From: Marinobacter litoralis
GTDB taxonomy: Bacteria; Pseudomonadota; Gammaproteobacteria; Pseudomonadales; Oleiphilaceae
Direction of reading: 5' to 3'
DNA: 64,000 bases
Assembly: GCF_003336705.1 (NCBI RefSeq)
Contig: NZ_QMDL01000004.1
Coordinates: forward strand, 95,285-159,284
Position numbers and translations under genes: made by a program. A model generated the notes under the pieces. The model saw only the letters and a list, made by a program, of their open reading frames with translations. It ran no database searches and had not been told where the DNA came from. Below, piece by piece: positions 35,772-47,005 of the stretch; positions within the stretch are counted from its first letter, which is position 1; each line of letters starts with the position of its first letter.

Positions 35772-36749
35772 TCAGGCAGCCTCTGTGTCGCTGACGGGCG
35801 TGGCGGCCACCTGACTGAGGCAGGCCAGCATCGGTGCCACATCGCGCAGTTTGCGCGCCTCTGGCCACAGCAGTTCTGCTTCCGGGAAGCCTTGTCTGAG
35901 GAAGTTAAGCCACTGCTTTATGCGCCCGGTTACAAACCGGTCTTCTAGTCGGGTCTGCAAGGCCGCCGCGTATTCGCGAACCAACGCCACCGCTTCTGGC
36001 CAAGTCATTGGCTCCAACGATTCTCCGCGCTGGGAAGCTTTAATCTGAGCCGCCAGATCTGGGCGCGCGATCAAGCCCCGACCAATCATCACATCGTCAC
36101 AACCCGAAACTTCCCGGCAGCGCCAGTAGTCATCAACCGTCCAGATTTCACCGTTGGCAATTACGTGACTGTTGACCGCTTCTCGCACCTTGGCAATCTC
36201 TTCCCAGTAGGCCGGTGGTTTATAACCGTCCACCTTGCTACGGGCATGAATGACGATTTCCGATGCGCCGGCAGCCTCCAGAGCTTGCCCGCAGGCAACC
36301 CCCATGGACCGGTCGTCGTACCCCAAGCGCATCTTGGCGGTAACGGGAATATCGGCAGGAACGGCTTTACGAACGCCAGCGGCAATCTCGTACATCAGCT
36401 CCGGCTCACGCATCAGCACACAGCCGCCTTTGTGCCGATTCACGGTTTTCGCGGGGCAACCGAAGTTTATATCAACCTGTGTCGCCCCCAACTCAGCAGC
36501 TTTCGCACCGTGTCGCCCCATCATTTCGGGGTCTGACCCCAATAGCTGAACCGCTACCGGAACACCAGCCTGAGTCAGGGATTGGTTATGCAGTTCCGGA
36601 GCGTATTTGTAAAAAATACGGGGTGGCAACATGCCCTGCGTCACACGAACAAATTCGGTAACACACCGGTCAATACCACCGACCTTGGTCAGGGTTTCGC
36701 GGATGGGTGCATCGACCAGCCCTTCCATCGGGGCAAGGATGATTCGCAT
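35772..36749 (-). CDS. dusC: tRNA-dihydrouridine(16) synthase DusC
   Basis: FMN-dependent enzyme that reduces U16 of tRNA to dihydrouridine. The 325-residue protein starts MRIILAPMEGLVDAP and has VDINFGCPAKTVNRHKGGCVLM with the catalytic Cys, and VIHARSKVDGYKPPAYW with an active His. GEIWTVDDYW and DVMIGRGLIARPDL complete the TIM barrel. Assignment to DusC over DusA/DusB rests on similarity recalled by eye. Convergent with the aldolase gene. Confidence 0.88.
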   Translation of the reverse strand: MRIILAPMEGLVDAPIRETLTKVGGIDRCVTEFVRVTQGMLPPRIFYKYAPELHNQSLTQAGVPVAVQLLGSDPEMMGRHGAKAAELGATQVDINFGCPAKTVNRHKGGCVLMREPELMYEIAAGVRKAVPADIPVTAKMRLGYDDRSMGVACGQALEAAGASEIVIHARSKVDGYKPPAYWEEIAKVREAVNSHVIANGEIWTVDDYWRCREVSGCDDVMIGRGLIARPDLAAQIKASQRGESLEPMTWPEAVALVREYAAALQTRLEDRFVTGRIKQWLNFLRQGFPEAELLWPEARKLRDVAPMLACLSQVAATPVSDTEAA

Positions 36750-36885
36750 GAAAACTCCAGAGCAATAACAGAATATTCAGAGTGAGGCTGATCAAAAATC
36801 AAGCGGAGGAGGATTGTAAGGAATTTACCGGAAAGTTGATAGCAGGATACTCCCCTATCGGAGCATCCTGCCGATTTGTGCTGGT

Positions 36886-39066
<2,181 letters not shown>

Positions 39067-39073
39067 CTACTCT

Positions 39074-39178
39074 TCAGTGTTTCGTGAAATGCGCCATCGC
39101 AAAGTTCTCCCAGTAATCAAACAAGATTTGGGAGACATCACTCCATATACGAGACTTACAGTCCTTAGGTGCTGACAT
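39074..39178 (-). CDS. Possible small ORF (34 residues) upstream of katG
   Basis: ATG 39178 starts MSAPKDCKSRIWSDVSQILF and ends HFTKH, stop at 39074, 16 bp before katG. AAAGGAT lies about 5-8 bp before the ATG, a usable ribosome-binding site. The peptide contains Trp and Cys and no domain I recognise. Between it and DUF2835, the 128 bp 39179-39306 shows AT-rich promoter-like sequence but no site I could call. Confidence 0.35.
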   Translation of the reverse strand: MSAPKDCKSRIWSDVSQILFDYWENFAMAHFTKH

Positions 39179-39306
39179 AGCATCATCCTTTCGCATCTGA
39201 TTTAGATGAGACCAGATTACATTCACGAGAAATAAAGAGATAATTAATTAAAGTCAGGCTGATGAAAGATTTTATTAATCGAAGGGTGGCAGTCAGACGA
39301 ATCGCA

Positions 39307-39525
39307 TCAGAGCCTTTCAATAGAGGAGAATTTTCCGGAGTCGTCAAACAGAATACGAAAACTGCCTCGTACGCCGTCATGAAGGTAGAACTTGGAGAGA
39401 ATACGCGCCGGGAAACGGACGGTGCGTCCGTCCCGGCTCGTGGTGTGAACATCGGAGGCTACGCCCTCATAGAACTTAATCCATTCCTCAGGGCTGATGG
39501 CAATGTCCACAATAATTTGCTGCAT
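39307..39525 (-). CDS. DUF2835 family small protein
   Basis: A 72-residue protein, starting MQQIIVDIAISPEEW and with SRDGRTVRFPARIL and GSFRILFDDSGKFSSIERL, matching the small DUF2835 family of gammaproteobacteria. Its ATG lies 12 bp after the htpG stop, so it is probably in the htpG transcript. Function unknown. Confidence 0.75.
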   Translation of the reverse strand: MQQIIVDIAISPEEWIKFYEGVASDVHTTSRDGRTVRFPARILSKFYLHDGVRGSFRILFDDSGKFSSIERL

Positions 39526-39537
39526 TCAGCTACTAAC

Positions 39538-41430
39538 TCAGTTAGCCAATTCAAGCAGCAAACGGTTCAAGCGGCTGACGTAAGACCCGGGATCTTTCAG
39601 CTGCTCGCCGCTGGCCAACGTGGCCTGATCGAACAATACGGCCGATAGTTCGGCGAAGCGCTCTTCGCCCTGCTCACTTTCCAAACGCTGAACCAGCGGG
39701 TGATCCACGTTGATTTCAAAGATCGGCTTGCTGTCCGGCACCGTCTGGCCAGCTGCTTCCATGATCTTCTTCATCTGGGCGCCCATGTCGAACTCACCGG
39801 TCACCAGGCAAGCCGGGGAGTCTGTCAGGCGATTGGTTACCCGCACTTCCTGAACACTGTCTTCCAGAGCCTTCTTGATGCGCTCCGTCAGCTCTTTGTG
39901 CTCTTTCGCCGCTTCTTCCTGTTGCTTCTTATCTTCCTCGGTTTCTACTTCACCCAAGTCGAGATCACCCCGAGCAACGTCCTGGAACTGCTTGCTGTCG
40001 TATTCGTTGAGGTAACCCATCATCCACTCGTCGATACGATCAGACAGGATCAATACCTCAATGCCCTTCTTGCGGAAGACTTCAAGATGCGGGCTGCTCT
40101 TGGCGGCCACGAAGTTATCAGCGGTGATGTAGTAGATCTTCTTCTGACCTTCTTTCATTCGGCTGATGTAGTCATCCAGAGACACGTTCTGGGTGGCTTC
40201 ACCGGTATGGGTCGAAGCAAAACGCAGCAGGCCAGCAATCTTTTCTTTATTGCTGAAGTCTTCAGCCGGACCTTCTTTCAGAACCGCTCCGAACTCATTC
40301 CAGAACTTCTGGTATTCGTCAGCATCCTTCTTAGCCAGCTTAGACAGCATGTCCAGTACACGCTTGGTCATGGCGGTACGAATACTTTCCACGGTGCTGT
40401 CGTTCTGCAGAATCTCACGAGACACGTTCAGAGACAGGTCGTTGGAGTCGATCACACCTTTGGTGAAGCGCAGGTACAACGGCAGGAACTGCTCGGCGTC
40501 GTCCATGATGAACACACGCTGAACATAGAGTTTCAGACCACGCGGCGCTTCACGGTTGTACAAATCAAACGGCGCACGTTTGGGAATATACAGCAGGCTG
40601 GTGTAGTCCAGCTTACCTTCCACTTTGTTGTGCGACCAGGTCAGCGGGTCTTCAAAGTCGTGGGCGATGTGCTTATAGAACTCTTTATACTCGTCGTCTT
40701 TGATCTCGGTACGCGGCAGAGTCCACAGAGCGGTCGCATCGTTGATGGTTTCGTCTTCGCCCTTCTTGTCCTCTTCCTCACTCTCGGATTTCATAACAAC
40801 CGGGAAGGAGATGTGATCGGAGTACTTCTTCACCAGAGTACGCAGCTTCCAGCCATCGGCGAATTCGGTGGCATCGGGCTTCAGGTGCAACACAATCTCG
40901 GTACCGCGCTTGTCACGGCTAACCTGTTCGATTGTGAACTCACCATCGCCCTTGGAGGACCAATGCACGCCTTCTTCAACCGGGGTGCCCGCACGGCGGG
41001 TGAACACGTCAACTTTGTCAGCAACGATAAATGCGGAGTAGAAGCCCACACCAAACTGACCAATCAGCTTGCTGTCTTTCTTCTCATCACCAGACAGCTG
41101 CTTGAGGAATTCAGCTGTGCCAGAACGCGCGATGGTACCCAGGTTGGCAACCACGTCATCGCGGTTCATGCCGATGCCGTTATCGGTCAGGGTGATGGTG
41201 CCGGCATCTTTGTCGTAATCCAGGCGGATTTTCAGATCCGAATCACCTTCAAACAACGCATCATCTTTCAGGGCGGCGAAGCGCAGTTTATCTTCGGCGT
41301 CTGATGCGTTGGAAATTAGCTCACGAAGGAAGATTTCCTTGTTGGAATACAGAGAATGGATCATCAGCTGAAGCAGCTGCTTCACTTCAGTCTGGAATCC
41401 TAGGGTCTCTTTATTGGTTTCTACCGTCAT
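39538..41430 (-). CDS. htpG: Chaperone protein HtpG (Hsp90)
   Basis: Cytoplasmic Hsp90 chaperone with an N-terminal GHKL ATPase, about residues 1-220. From ATG 41430 it has 630 residues. [36 protein letters not shown] and [17 protein letters not shown] are the nucleotide-binding motifs. The frame is open up to 41472, but family members start [14 protein letters not shown] Shine-Dalgarno AGGAG lies about 11 bp upstream. The leader carries hairpin element A, with its inner edge only 41 bp upstream of the ATG. Confidence 0.95.
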   Translation of the reverse strand: MTVETNKETLGFQTEVKQLLQLMIHSLYSNKEIFLRELISNASDAEDKLRFAALKDDALFEGDSDLKIRLDYDKDAGTITLTDNGIGMNRDDVVANLGTIARSGTAEFLKQLSGDEKKDSKLIGQFGVGFYSAFIVADKVDVFTRRAGTPVEEGVHWSSKGDGEFTIEQVSRDKRGTEIVLHLKPDATEFADGWKLRTLVKKYSDHISFPVVMKSESEEEDKKGEDETINDATALWTLPRTEIKDDEYKEFYKHIAHDFEDPLTWSHNKVEGKLDYTSLLYIPKRAPFDLYNREAPRGLKLYVQRVFIMDDAEQFLPLYLRFTKGVIDSNDLSLNVSREILQNDSTVESIRTAMTKRVLDMLSKLAKKDADEYQKFWNEFGAVLKEGPAEDFSNKEKIAGLLRFASTHTGEATQNVSLDDYISRMKEGQKKIYYITADNFVAAKSSPHLEVFRKKGIEVLILSDRIDEWMMGYLNEYDSKQFQDVARGDLDLGEVETEEDKKQQEEAAKEHKELTERIKKALEDSVQEVRVTNRLTDSPACLVTGEFDMGAQMKKIMEAAGQTVPDSKPIFEINVDHPLVQRLESEQGEERFAELSAVLFDQATLASGEQLKDPGSYVSRLNRLLLELAN

Positions 41431-41471
41431 GGTTTTTATCGTCTCCTGCTCGTTACTTAGGAGGAATGGCA

Positions 41472-41588
41472 TGGTCAGCTAGTGCTTTCCAAAACACGCT
41501 GTGGATACGTCCATGTACGCTCTGCTTCGCCATCCATGGCTACGCAAGGTTTTGGAAAGCACTAGCTGACCACGCCACCCAACTATGG
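41472..41588 (+). repeat. Hairpin element A (upstream of htpG)
   Basis: Arms 41472-41495 and 41549-41572 are a perfect 24 bp inverted repeat (the left arm starts TGGTCAGCTAGTGC). The 53 nt loop holds two mini-palindromes, TACGTCCATGTA and GCCATCCATGGC. Right flank ACCCAACTATGG is related to CCCCAGACTTTGG of B-D. Same orientation as C and D. Lies between a thioesterase gene and htpG, both minus strand. Confidence 0.8.
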
Positions 41589-41608
41589 AATTGGGTTCCG
41601 TTACAGCA

Positions 41609-41728
41609 CAAAGTCTGGGCAAGCGGCCGGTATGGCTTTCTGGAACCGTGCGGAGCCATGGATGGCGGAGCCCGAGCCGAACAGGGACGTCTCGAGGCGT
41701 GTTTCAGAAAGCCATACCGGCCGCTTGC
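41609..41728 (-). repeat. Hairpin element B (inverted relative to A)
   Basis: Arms 41619-41642 and 41705-41728 are a perfect 24 bp inverted repeat (left arm starts GCAAGCGGCCGG). The 62 nt loop in reverse orientation reads ACGTCCCTGT and GCCATCCATGGC, like A, C and D. In that orientation the flank after the second arm reads CCAGACTTTG. It is 46 bp from A, in opposite orientation, tail-to-tail. The rest of the 41431-41801 gap shows no clear promoter. Confidence 0.8.
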
Positions 41729-41801
41729 TTACTCCGCTGCTAGAGTGCTGAAACCAAAGATGGGGCTCAGCCGGGGCATTTCAACCCCGGCAAAAGCAAA
41801 A

Positions 41802-42236
41802 TCAGTCTTCGAGCAGGAAGTGAGCCCGTGCGGTGGCAATGGGCTGGGAGCGGGACTTTTGCCAAGCGGTGATCATCACATTTGCCACTCTATTCCCCTG
41901 ACGAGTCAAATGGCATTCAGCGTAGGTCTCGCGATTCAGACCGGCACGCAGATAATCCAACGAAAAGTCGACAATTCTCGGCATGCGCAGCGTGTCTTGG
42001 GACATCATCAGGTAAATCGCGGCCGACATCTCCATGAAACCACCAATCACGCCGCCATGAATAGCTGGCAAAATCGGGTTGCCGAGGTTCGCTTCCTTCA
42101 CCGGCAGGCGGAAAATCAAATCATCCCCGAAACGATCACACTGCAAGCCAATCCACTTTGCGTAAGGAATGCTATCCAGCATTCGGGAAAAGTCACCCGT
42201 TTGCTGGGTGTACTTCAAAATTTCCGGACTGGTCAT
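41802..42236 (-). CDS. PaaI-type hotdog thioesterase (second of a pair)
   Basis: A 144-residue hotdog-fold protein, ATG 42236 after GGAGGTG, overlapping the upstream gene as ATGA. Motif ILPAIHGGVIGGFMEMSA; the residue usually Asp in the PaaI-type active site is Glu here. It probably hydrolyses an acyl-CoA; substrate unknown. Paired with the next gene, which has Asp. The pair is separated from htpG by hairpin elements A and B. Confidence 0.75.
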   Translation of the reverse strand: MTSPEILKYTQQTGDFSRMLDSIPYAKWIGLQCDRFGDDLIFRLPVKEANLGNPILPAIHGGVIGGFMEMSAAIYLMMSQDTLRMPRIVDFSLDYLRAGLNRETYAECHLTRQGNRVANVMITAWQKSRSQPIATARAHFLLED

Positions 42237-42703
42237 TCCACACCTCCGGTAATCAGATCTCGATAGCACTTCGGGCTGGCTTCCTTACCAATACGCATAA
42301 ACGTGCCCACACAGTTGGCAATAATCTCCCCACCCTCCTGGTACGCAACACAGCGGGTAAAGATAATATGCCGGGTCACCTTGTAGGTTTCTGCACGCGC
42401 AAATACAGGTTTCCTTGGCTCAGCCGGGCGCATGTAGTCAACGCGCAAATCCAGCGTCGGGCACAGCTCGAATTCATCCAACGCGCAAATCATGACCGAC
42501 CCTGACGTAGTATCCATCAACGTGGTGATCGCACCACCATGAATCACACCGGTATCCGGGTTGCCAATGATTTCGTCGCTGTATGGCAGTTCCATTACCA
42601 AGTATCCGTCACCCACTTCTTTCGGCGCCAGGCCCAAAGCTTTCGCCTGGTTTAACGTACTAAGAAACCGGGTGACCCGGTCGATTCGGGTTTCATCATT
42701 CAT
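42233..42703 (-). CDS. PaaI-type hotdog thioesterase (first of a pair)
   Basis: A 156-residue hotdog-fold protein with GVIHGGAITTLMDTTSGSV (about 52-70), the PaaI-like signature with Asp. It starts MNDETRIDRVTRFL. It overlaps the following thioesterase by 4 bp, so they are likely translated together and may form a hetero-oligomer. A DUF599 gene lies 18 bp upstream. Confidence 0.8.
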   Translation of the reverse strand: MNDETRIDRVTRFLSTLNQAKALGLAPKEVGDGYLVMELPYSDEIIGNPDTGVIHGGAITTLMDTTSGSVMICALDEFELCPTLDLRVDYMRPAEPRKPVFARAETYKVTRHIIFTRCVAYQEGGEIIANCVGTFMRIGKEASPKCYRDLITGGVE

Positions 42704-42721
42704 TCAGGAAGGTCCAGCAGA

Positions 42722-43462
42722 TCAGTTTTTCAGTTTTTCAGTCGCGTTCTGCGGCGTAGACTTGGCCTCGCAGAACACCTTGCCGTCTCGCAGAGCGCAT
42801 AGAGCATCGGAATGGAATTCGCGGCGATACAGTACGATCACCACCAAAGTTGAAGCTGCAATAAACACCAAAGGGTGAATGAAGCCAACAATGACGGCGA
42901 GCGCGTAATAATAAGATCGAAGCCCCAGGTTGAAGGCATCGCCCGCCAAATTACAGATGTGCCCGGCATTTCGAGCGAAGGTTTCCCGCGCAGCCGGGCT
43001 GGTTTTACTGTCATTAGCCAGAGGGGCGCTGCCTATCATCACCGCCACGAAGTTGTACATCCTCATGGCCCATGTGAATTTAAAAAAGGCATAGACAAAC
43101 ACGACCAGCAGCACAACAAGTCTTAACTCCCACACTTCACGAGTGGGTGCGAAGCTGAACGGCATGGTGGCAAACACTTCCATTGCCTCGCTAGTATAAC
43201 CCAACGCCGTCAGCAGTCCCGCCAAAATCAAAAGACAACTGGATGCAAAGAAGGCTCCGTTTCGCTCAAGATTACCTACCGCAGATGTATCCGCAATGCG
43301 GTTTTCACGCTTCAGCATCACCCGCATCCAATCCTCCCGATACATATCGAGACTGTTCGACAAACACGGATGATTACGGGCCCGCTTTTTTGAGTACCAG
43401 GTATAGCCACCCCAGCAAACAAGGAACCAGAGCAAAGCCAGAATGTCTAGGTAGTGTGTCAT
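42722..43462 (-). CDS. DUF599 family membrane protein
   Basis: A 246-residue protein with about four membrane segments (about 5-20, 70-95, 110-135, 185-215) matching DUF599, a family of unknown function. It starts MTHYLDILALLWFLVCWGG. It probably heads the transcript with the two thioesterases (gap 18 bp). Confidence 0.75.
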   Translation of the reverse strand: MTHYLDILALLWFLVCWGGYTWYSKKRARNHPCLSNSLDMYREDWMRVMLKRENRIADTSAVGNLERNGAFFASSCLLILAGLLTALGYTSEAMEVFATMPFSFAPTREVWELRLVVLLVVFVYAFFKFTWAMRMYNFVAVMIGSAPLANDSKTSPAARETFARNAGHICNLAGDAFNLGLRSYYYALAVIVGFIHPLVFIAASTLVVIVLYRREFHSDALCALRDGKVFCEAKSTPQNATEKLKN

Positions 43463-43656
43463 CGGCTAATTATCTGCATCCAGGCCAATAAAAATGCGGT
43501 TAGAAGACTTACATATAATACGGTAAGCGAGCCTGCTGAGCCACTTTACAGCGAACGTCAATGCGGCATACTGCCGCGATTATGCTATAAACTTCGGTCT
43601 TAATAGCCGTTTTCTGTACGGAACGAACATCTAGACGCAACGTGAAGGAGCCATGC

Positions 43657-44934
43657 GTGAAAACAGGAAACCTGCTCGGTCTGCTCATTATTCTGGCCAT
43701 TCTATCGGCCCTTAGCGGATGCGCCGTCAATCCGGTTACCGGTGAACGCCAGCTGTCGCTGATCCCCGAAAGCCAAGAGTTATCATTAGGGGCCGAGCAA
43801 TACGTGCCGACCCAACAAACACAAGGCGGCAAGTTTTATCTTGACCCTGAACTGACCGTATACGTTCGGGAAGTCGGCCAAAAAATGGCACAAGTGAGCG
43901 ACCGCCCTGACCTACCCTACGAGTTCGTTGTGCTAAATAGCAGCGTACCCAATGCCTGGGCACTTCCGGGCGGAAAAATTGCCATTAACCGAGGTTTGCT
44001 GGCCAAACTTGATGACGAGGCTCAACTGGCATCCGTACTGGGCCACGAAATTGTTCACGCAGCCGCTCGCCATAGCGTGCAGCGTATGCAGAAAGGCACA
44101 CTCATCAGCCTGGGCATGGCTGGCATTGGTATGGTCATGTCCGATAACGAGTGGGCCGGCCTGATTATGGGGGGCGCGGCTGTAGGCGCACAACTGGCAT
44201 TGGCACAGTATGGCCAAGGGGATGAACTGGAGTCCGATGCCTACGGCATCAAGTATATGAAAGCCGCAGGGTACGACCCGCAAGCGGCAGTTGAACTGCA
44301 ACAGCTGTTCTTGTCCTTGTCGGAAGGCAATCAGTCGAGCTGGTTAAACGGCCTGTTTGCCAGCCACCCGCCTTCCGCAAAGCGAGTGCAGGCCAATCAG
44401 GAACTGGTCCAGAAAATCGGCGCGGGTGGCTACCGGGGTACCGACATTTACCAGCGCCGAATCGCCATGATCAAAAAGCTTCAACCGGCTTACGAGGCTC
44501 ATGACAACGCCATGAAACTGGCGTCGGAAGGCGATTTTTCCGGGGCTTTGTCCTCCATCAACAAGGCCATCAAAATAGAACCCCGCGAGGCAATGTTCTT
44601 TGCGTTACGTGGTCGGATCTATAAAAACCAGAATCAGCTCGAAAAGGCCCGTGAAGACTTTGATAAGGCCGTTTCGCTGTACCCTGAGATGTTCCAATAC
44701 CAACTCCACAATGGATTGAACGAGCTGGCTCTGAACAATTTATCCAAAGCCAAAGGTCATTTGGAACGAGCAAATGAAGTAGTGCCAACCTCCATTGCTT
44801 ATCTACGTCTTGGCGATATTTCCAGAGAACAGGGTCGCAGGGATGAAGCCATAAGCTATTATTCCGCGGCAGCGGAGGCCGGCGGCGAGATTGGTGAAGA
44901 GGCCAAACGCAAACTGGCGGCCATGACAAACTAA
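43657..44934 (+). CDS. M48 family metalloprotease lipoprotein with TPR repeats (BepA/YfgC-like)
   Basis: Periplasmic zinc protease likely involved in outer-membrane quality control, as BepA in E. coli. From GTG 43657 it has 425 residues. A lipoprotein signal ends in LSGC, then the HEIVHAAARH motif (zinc site HExxH) and ESDAYGIKYMKAAGYDP with the third Glu ligand. The C-terminal part (about 285-420) has tetratricopeptide-type repeats. GTG 43657 is favoured because AAGGAG lies 6 bp before it; a GTG at 43642 is also in frame but lacks a site. BepA of E. coli is soluble, so the lipobox is a difference. Confidence 0.82.
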   Translation: MKTGNLLGLLIILAILSALSGCAVNPVTGERQLSLIPESQELSLGAEQYVPTQQTQGGKFYLDPELTVYVREVGQKMAQVSDRPDLPYEFVVLNSSVPNAWALPGGKIAINRGLLAKLDDEAQLASVLGHEIVHAAARHSVQRMQKGTLISLGMAGIGMVMSDNEWAGLIMGGAAVGAQLALAQYGQGDELESDAYGIKYMKAAGYDPQAAVELQQLFLSLSEGNQSSWLNGLFASHPPSAKRVQANQELVQKIGAGGYRGTDIYQRRIAMIKKLQPAYEAHDNAMKLASEGDFSGALSSINKAIKIEPREAMFFALRGRIYKNQNQLEKAREDFDKAVSLYPEMFQYQLHNGLNELALNNLSKAKGHLERANEVVPTSIAYLRLGDISREQGRRDEAISYYSAAAEAGGEIGEEAKRKLAAMTN

Positions 44935-44957
44935 AAGCACATCGAAATTTCCAAATA

Positions 44958-44990
44958 AAAACCGGAAGTTAACCACTTCCGGTTTTTTTA
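44958..44990 (+). terminator. Terminator after the M48 protease gene
   Basis: AACCGGAAGT (44960-44969) pairs with ACTTCCGGTT (44975-44984), followed by a T-run of six or seven. A strong intrinsic terminator. Confidence 0.88.
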
Positions 44991-45026
44991 TGCCCGGAAA
45001 CATTGCCCGTTTGACGCCACTACCGT

Positions 45027-45063
45027 GTCAATGATTACATTGACTTCTAGAGCAATAACTCTA
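45027..45063 (+). promoter_or_regulatory. Palindrome upstream of the SCP2-ADH operon
   Basis: GTCAATGATTACATTGAC (45027-45044) is a palindrome with perfect 7 bp arms and a 4 bp centre, the shape of a dimeric repressor site (TetR- or GntR-like size). TAGAGCAATAACTCTA (45048-45063) is a second, weaker inverted repeat. Both lie just before the operon at 45091. No matching regulator gene is next to it. Confidence 0.45.
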
Positions 45064-45090
45064 AAAATCAGATAACTCAATAACAATCGG

Positions 45091-45645
45091 ATGAAAAACA
45101 TGCTCTCTAAACGACTGCAACCGATCGCATTTCAGGCGAGGCGAGCCTACGTCGACTTGATGTTTCAAGTCATGGGGCGCGCTTTGCAAGCCATTACCGA
45201 AGTAGACGAAACCGCTCGCGAAGAAACCCGCTTCCTCCCTGTTGGATTTCTTTTTGAGATGCAGGTCATGCCTGCCGGCCCGAAGCTGATCGTGGAACAC
45301 ACCGGTGATGGTCGCCTTCAGTATCTAGGTGACGAAGCGTCACGGCCAGTTGATTTGTCGATTCAATTCAAACACATGGCTCATGCATTTCTGGTGATGT
45401 CGTTTCAGGAAAAGACCGCCGTGGCGTTTGCGCACGACCGCATGTTGGTTGATGGCGACGTAAGCTTGGCGATCAAAATGACCCGTGTTCTCAATCGTTT
45501 AGAGGCGTTCATACTGCCTAAGCTGGTTGCCGAACGTGCTGTAAAAGAGTACCCGGCAACCCTCAACCTCCCGAATAAATTGCTGAATGCTGCACGCATT
45601 TATCTGAAAGTTGCCACCAACCTTGTCGAGACAGTGAGAGCATAA
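45091..45645 (+). CDS. SCP2 sterol-binding domain protein
   Basis: A 184-residue protein with an SCP-2-like lipid-binding domain (about 50-160; IVEHTGDGRLQYLGDEASRPVDLSIQFKHMAHAFLVMSFQE). It may bind fatty acyl chains or alcohols for the dehydrogenase. Its stop TAA overlaps the ADH start (TAATG), so the two are translationally coupled. Start ATG 45091 or the second Met at 45100. Confidence 0.72.
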   Translation: MKNMLSKRLQPIAFQARRAYVDLMFQVMGRALQAITEVDETAREETRFLPVGFLFEMQVMPAGPKLIVEHTGDGRLQYLGDEASRPVDLSIQFKHMAHAFLVMSFQEKTAVAFAHDRMLVDGDVSLAIKMTRVLNRLEAFILPKLVAERAVKEYPATLNLPNKLLNAARIYLKVATNLVETVRA

Positions 45646-46832
45646 TGACCAACAAATACTACGAGTTCTTCTGCCCGGTTAAAGTCATTGCAGGCAAAGC
45701 CGCTTTAGAGCACATCCCTTTCGAGTTGACCAGCCTCGCGGCCAAGCGTCCGATGATAATTACAGACAAAGGGGTGCGCGCTGCAGGCCTTCTGGACCCT
45801 GTGATTGCTGCCTGCGAAGACAGCGGTTTAGACATTGTTTCAATTTACGACGACGTGCCGCCAGACTCATCCACAACCGTCGTTGGCGCTATCGCCAAGG
45901 TATACCGTAAAGAAAAATGCGATTCGATCATTGCTGTTGGCGGCGGCTCAGCCATCGACACCGGCAAAGCCGTCAACATCCTCGTTTCCGAAGGCGGTGA
46001 TGACATCGCTGAGTACAGTGGTGCGGGCATACTGAAAAAAGCGTTAAAACCGTTCTTTGTGGTGCCAACTACAGCGGGTACCGGCTCCGAAGTAACGTCC
46101 GTTGCGGTCATTACCGATGCGAAAAAAGGCGTAAAACTGCCCTATTCATCGCCATTTTTGCTTCCCAACGCTGCCGTTATCGACCCTCGGATGACGCTTA
46201 CACTGCCTCCGCACATTACCGCCGCCACGGCCATGGACGCGCTTACTCACGCCACCGAGGCCTTTACCTGCATGGCGAAGAACCCTCTGAGCGACGCTTA
46301 CGCGACCGCCGCGGTGAGAAAAGTCAGCCAGTCACTGCTGAAGGTGATGGACAAACCTAAAGACGAAGACGGCCGCTTGGAATTGGCCCAGGCCTCCACC
46401 ATGGCAGGCATTGCATTTTCCAATTCCATGGTTGGTCTTGTCCACTCTCTGGGACACGCTACGGGCGCCATTTGCCACCTGCCACACGGCCTGTGCATGA
46501 GCCTGTATTTGCCTTACGTGCTGGAATTCAACCTGGAAAGTATTCGCGAACCCTTAAGCGATCTGCTCCTGCACCTTGAAGGTCCGGAGGTGTATTCTGC
46601 AACTCCAGCCGCTCGCCGAGCGGAAGCAAGCATTTCATCCATTCGCAAACTTCGTGACGAACTCTACAAACGCTGCAAACTTCCACGAACGCTGAAAGAA
46701 ACCGGCAAGGTTCTTGAAAGCCAGCTGGAAGCCATCGCTAAAATGGCATTGGACGACGGTTCCATCATGTTCAACCCAAGGGAAGTCTCGCTTGAAGACG
46801 CAATGACGATTTTGAGACGCGCCTGGGTCTGA
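45645..46832 (+). CDS. Iron-containing alcohol dehydrogenase
   Basis: NAD(P)-dependent group III alcohol dehydrogenase, 395 residues. VVPTTAGTGSEVTSVAVITDA is the nucleotide-binding motif, and metal ligands are visible in MDALTHATEAFTC and VHSLGHATGAICHLPHG. Family members oxidise or reduce medium- and long-chain alcohols. Together with the SCP2 partner it may act in lipid or wax-related alcohol metabolism, but this is inference. Translated from the TAATG overlap. Confidence 0.88.
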   Translation: MTNKYYEFFCPVKVIAGKAALEHIPFELTSLAAKRPMIITDKGVRAAGLLDPVIAACEDSGLDIVSIYDDVPPDSSTTVVGAIAKVYRKEKCDSIIAVGGGSAIDTGKAVNILVSEGGDDIAEYSGAGILKKALKPFFVVPTTAGTGSEVTSVAVITDAKKGVKLPYSSPFLLPNAAVIDPRMTLTLPPHITAATAMDALTHATEAFTCMAKNPLSDAYATAAVRKVSQSLLKVMDKPKDEDGRLELAQASTMAGIAFSNSMVGLVHSLGHATGAICHLPHGLCMSLYLPYVLEFNLESIREPLSDLLLHLEGPEVYSATPAARRAEASISSIRKLRDELYKRCKLPRTLKETGKVLESQLEAIAKMALDDGSIMFNPREVSLEDAMTILRRAWV

Positions 46833-46849
46833 CAAATCACTTTGGTACG

Positions 46850-46881
46850 AAATGCTGCCCGCCGACAATCGGGTAGCATTT
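46850..46881 (+). terminator. Weak hairpin after the ADH gene
   Basis: AAATGCTGCCCG (46850-46861) pairs with CGGGTAGCATTT (46870-46881) with one G-T pair. No T-run follows, so it may be a Rho-dependent pause or an mRNA end rather than an intrinsic terminator. Confidence 0.45.
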
Positions 46882-47005
46882 CGCTACACAACTAAGATTT
46901 CACCCGCACTCTTAAAGAGGTATTATTCCGTTAGCATTCTAGCAACGATACGGCTGGAGGCACTTTAGTCAGATTTCGTTCTCCCAGCTGCGTGGGTGTG
47001 TTGCC

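Noticed and set aside
39700..41304. A 534-codon open frame on the plus strand opposite htpG
   Set aside because: It runs antisense through a clear Hsp90 gene, has no ribosome-binding site or recognisable domain, and such frames are common opposite genes of this codon use.
41304..42266. A 320-codon plus-strand frame crossing hairpin elements A and B
   Set aside because: It overlaps htpG and the thioesterase genes antisense and is made largely of repeat arms; no protein similarity seen.
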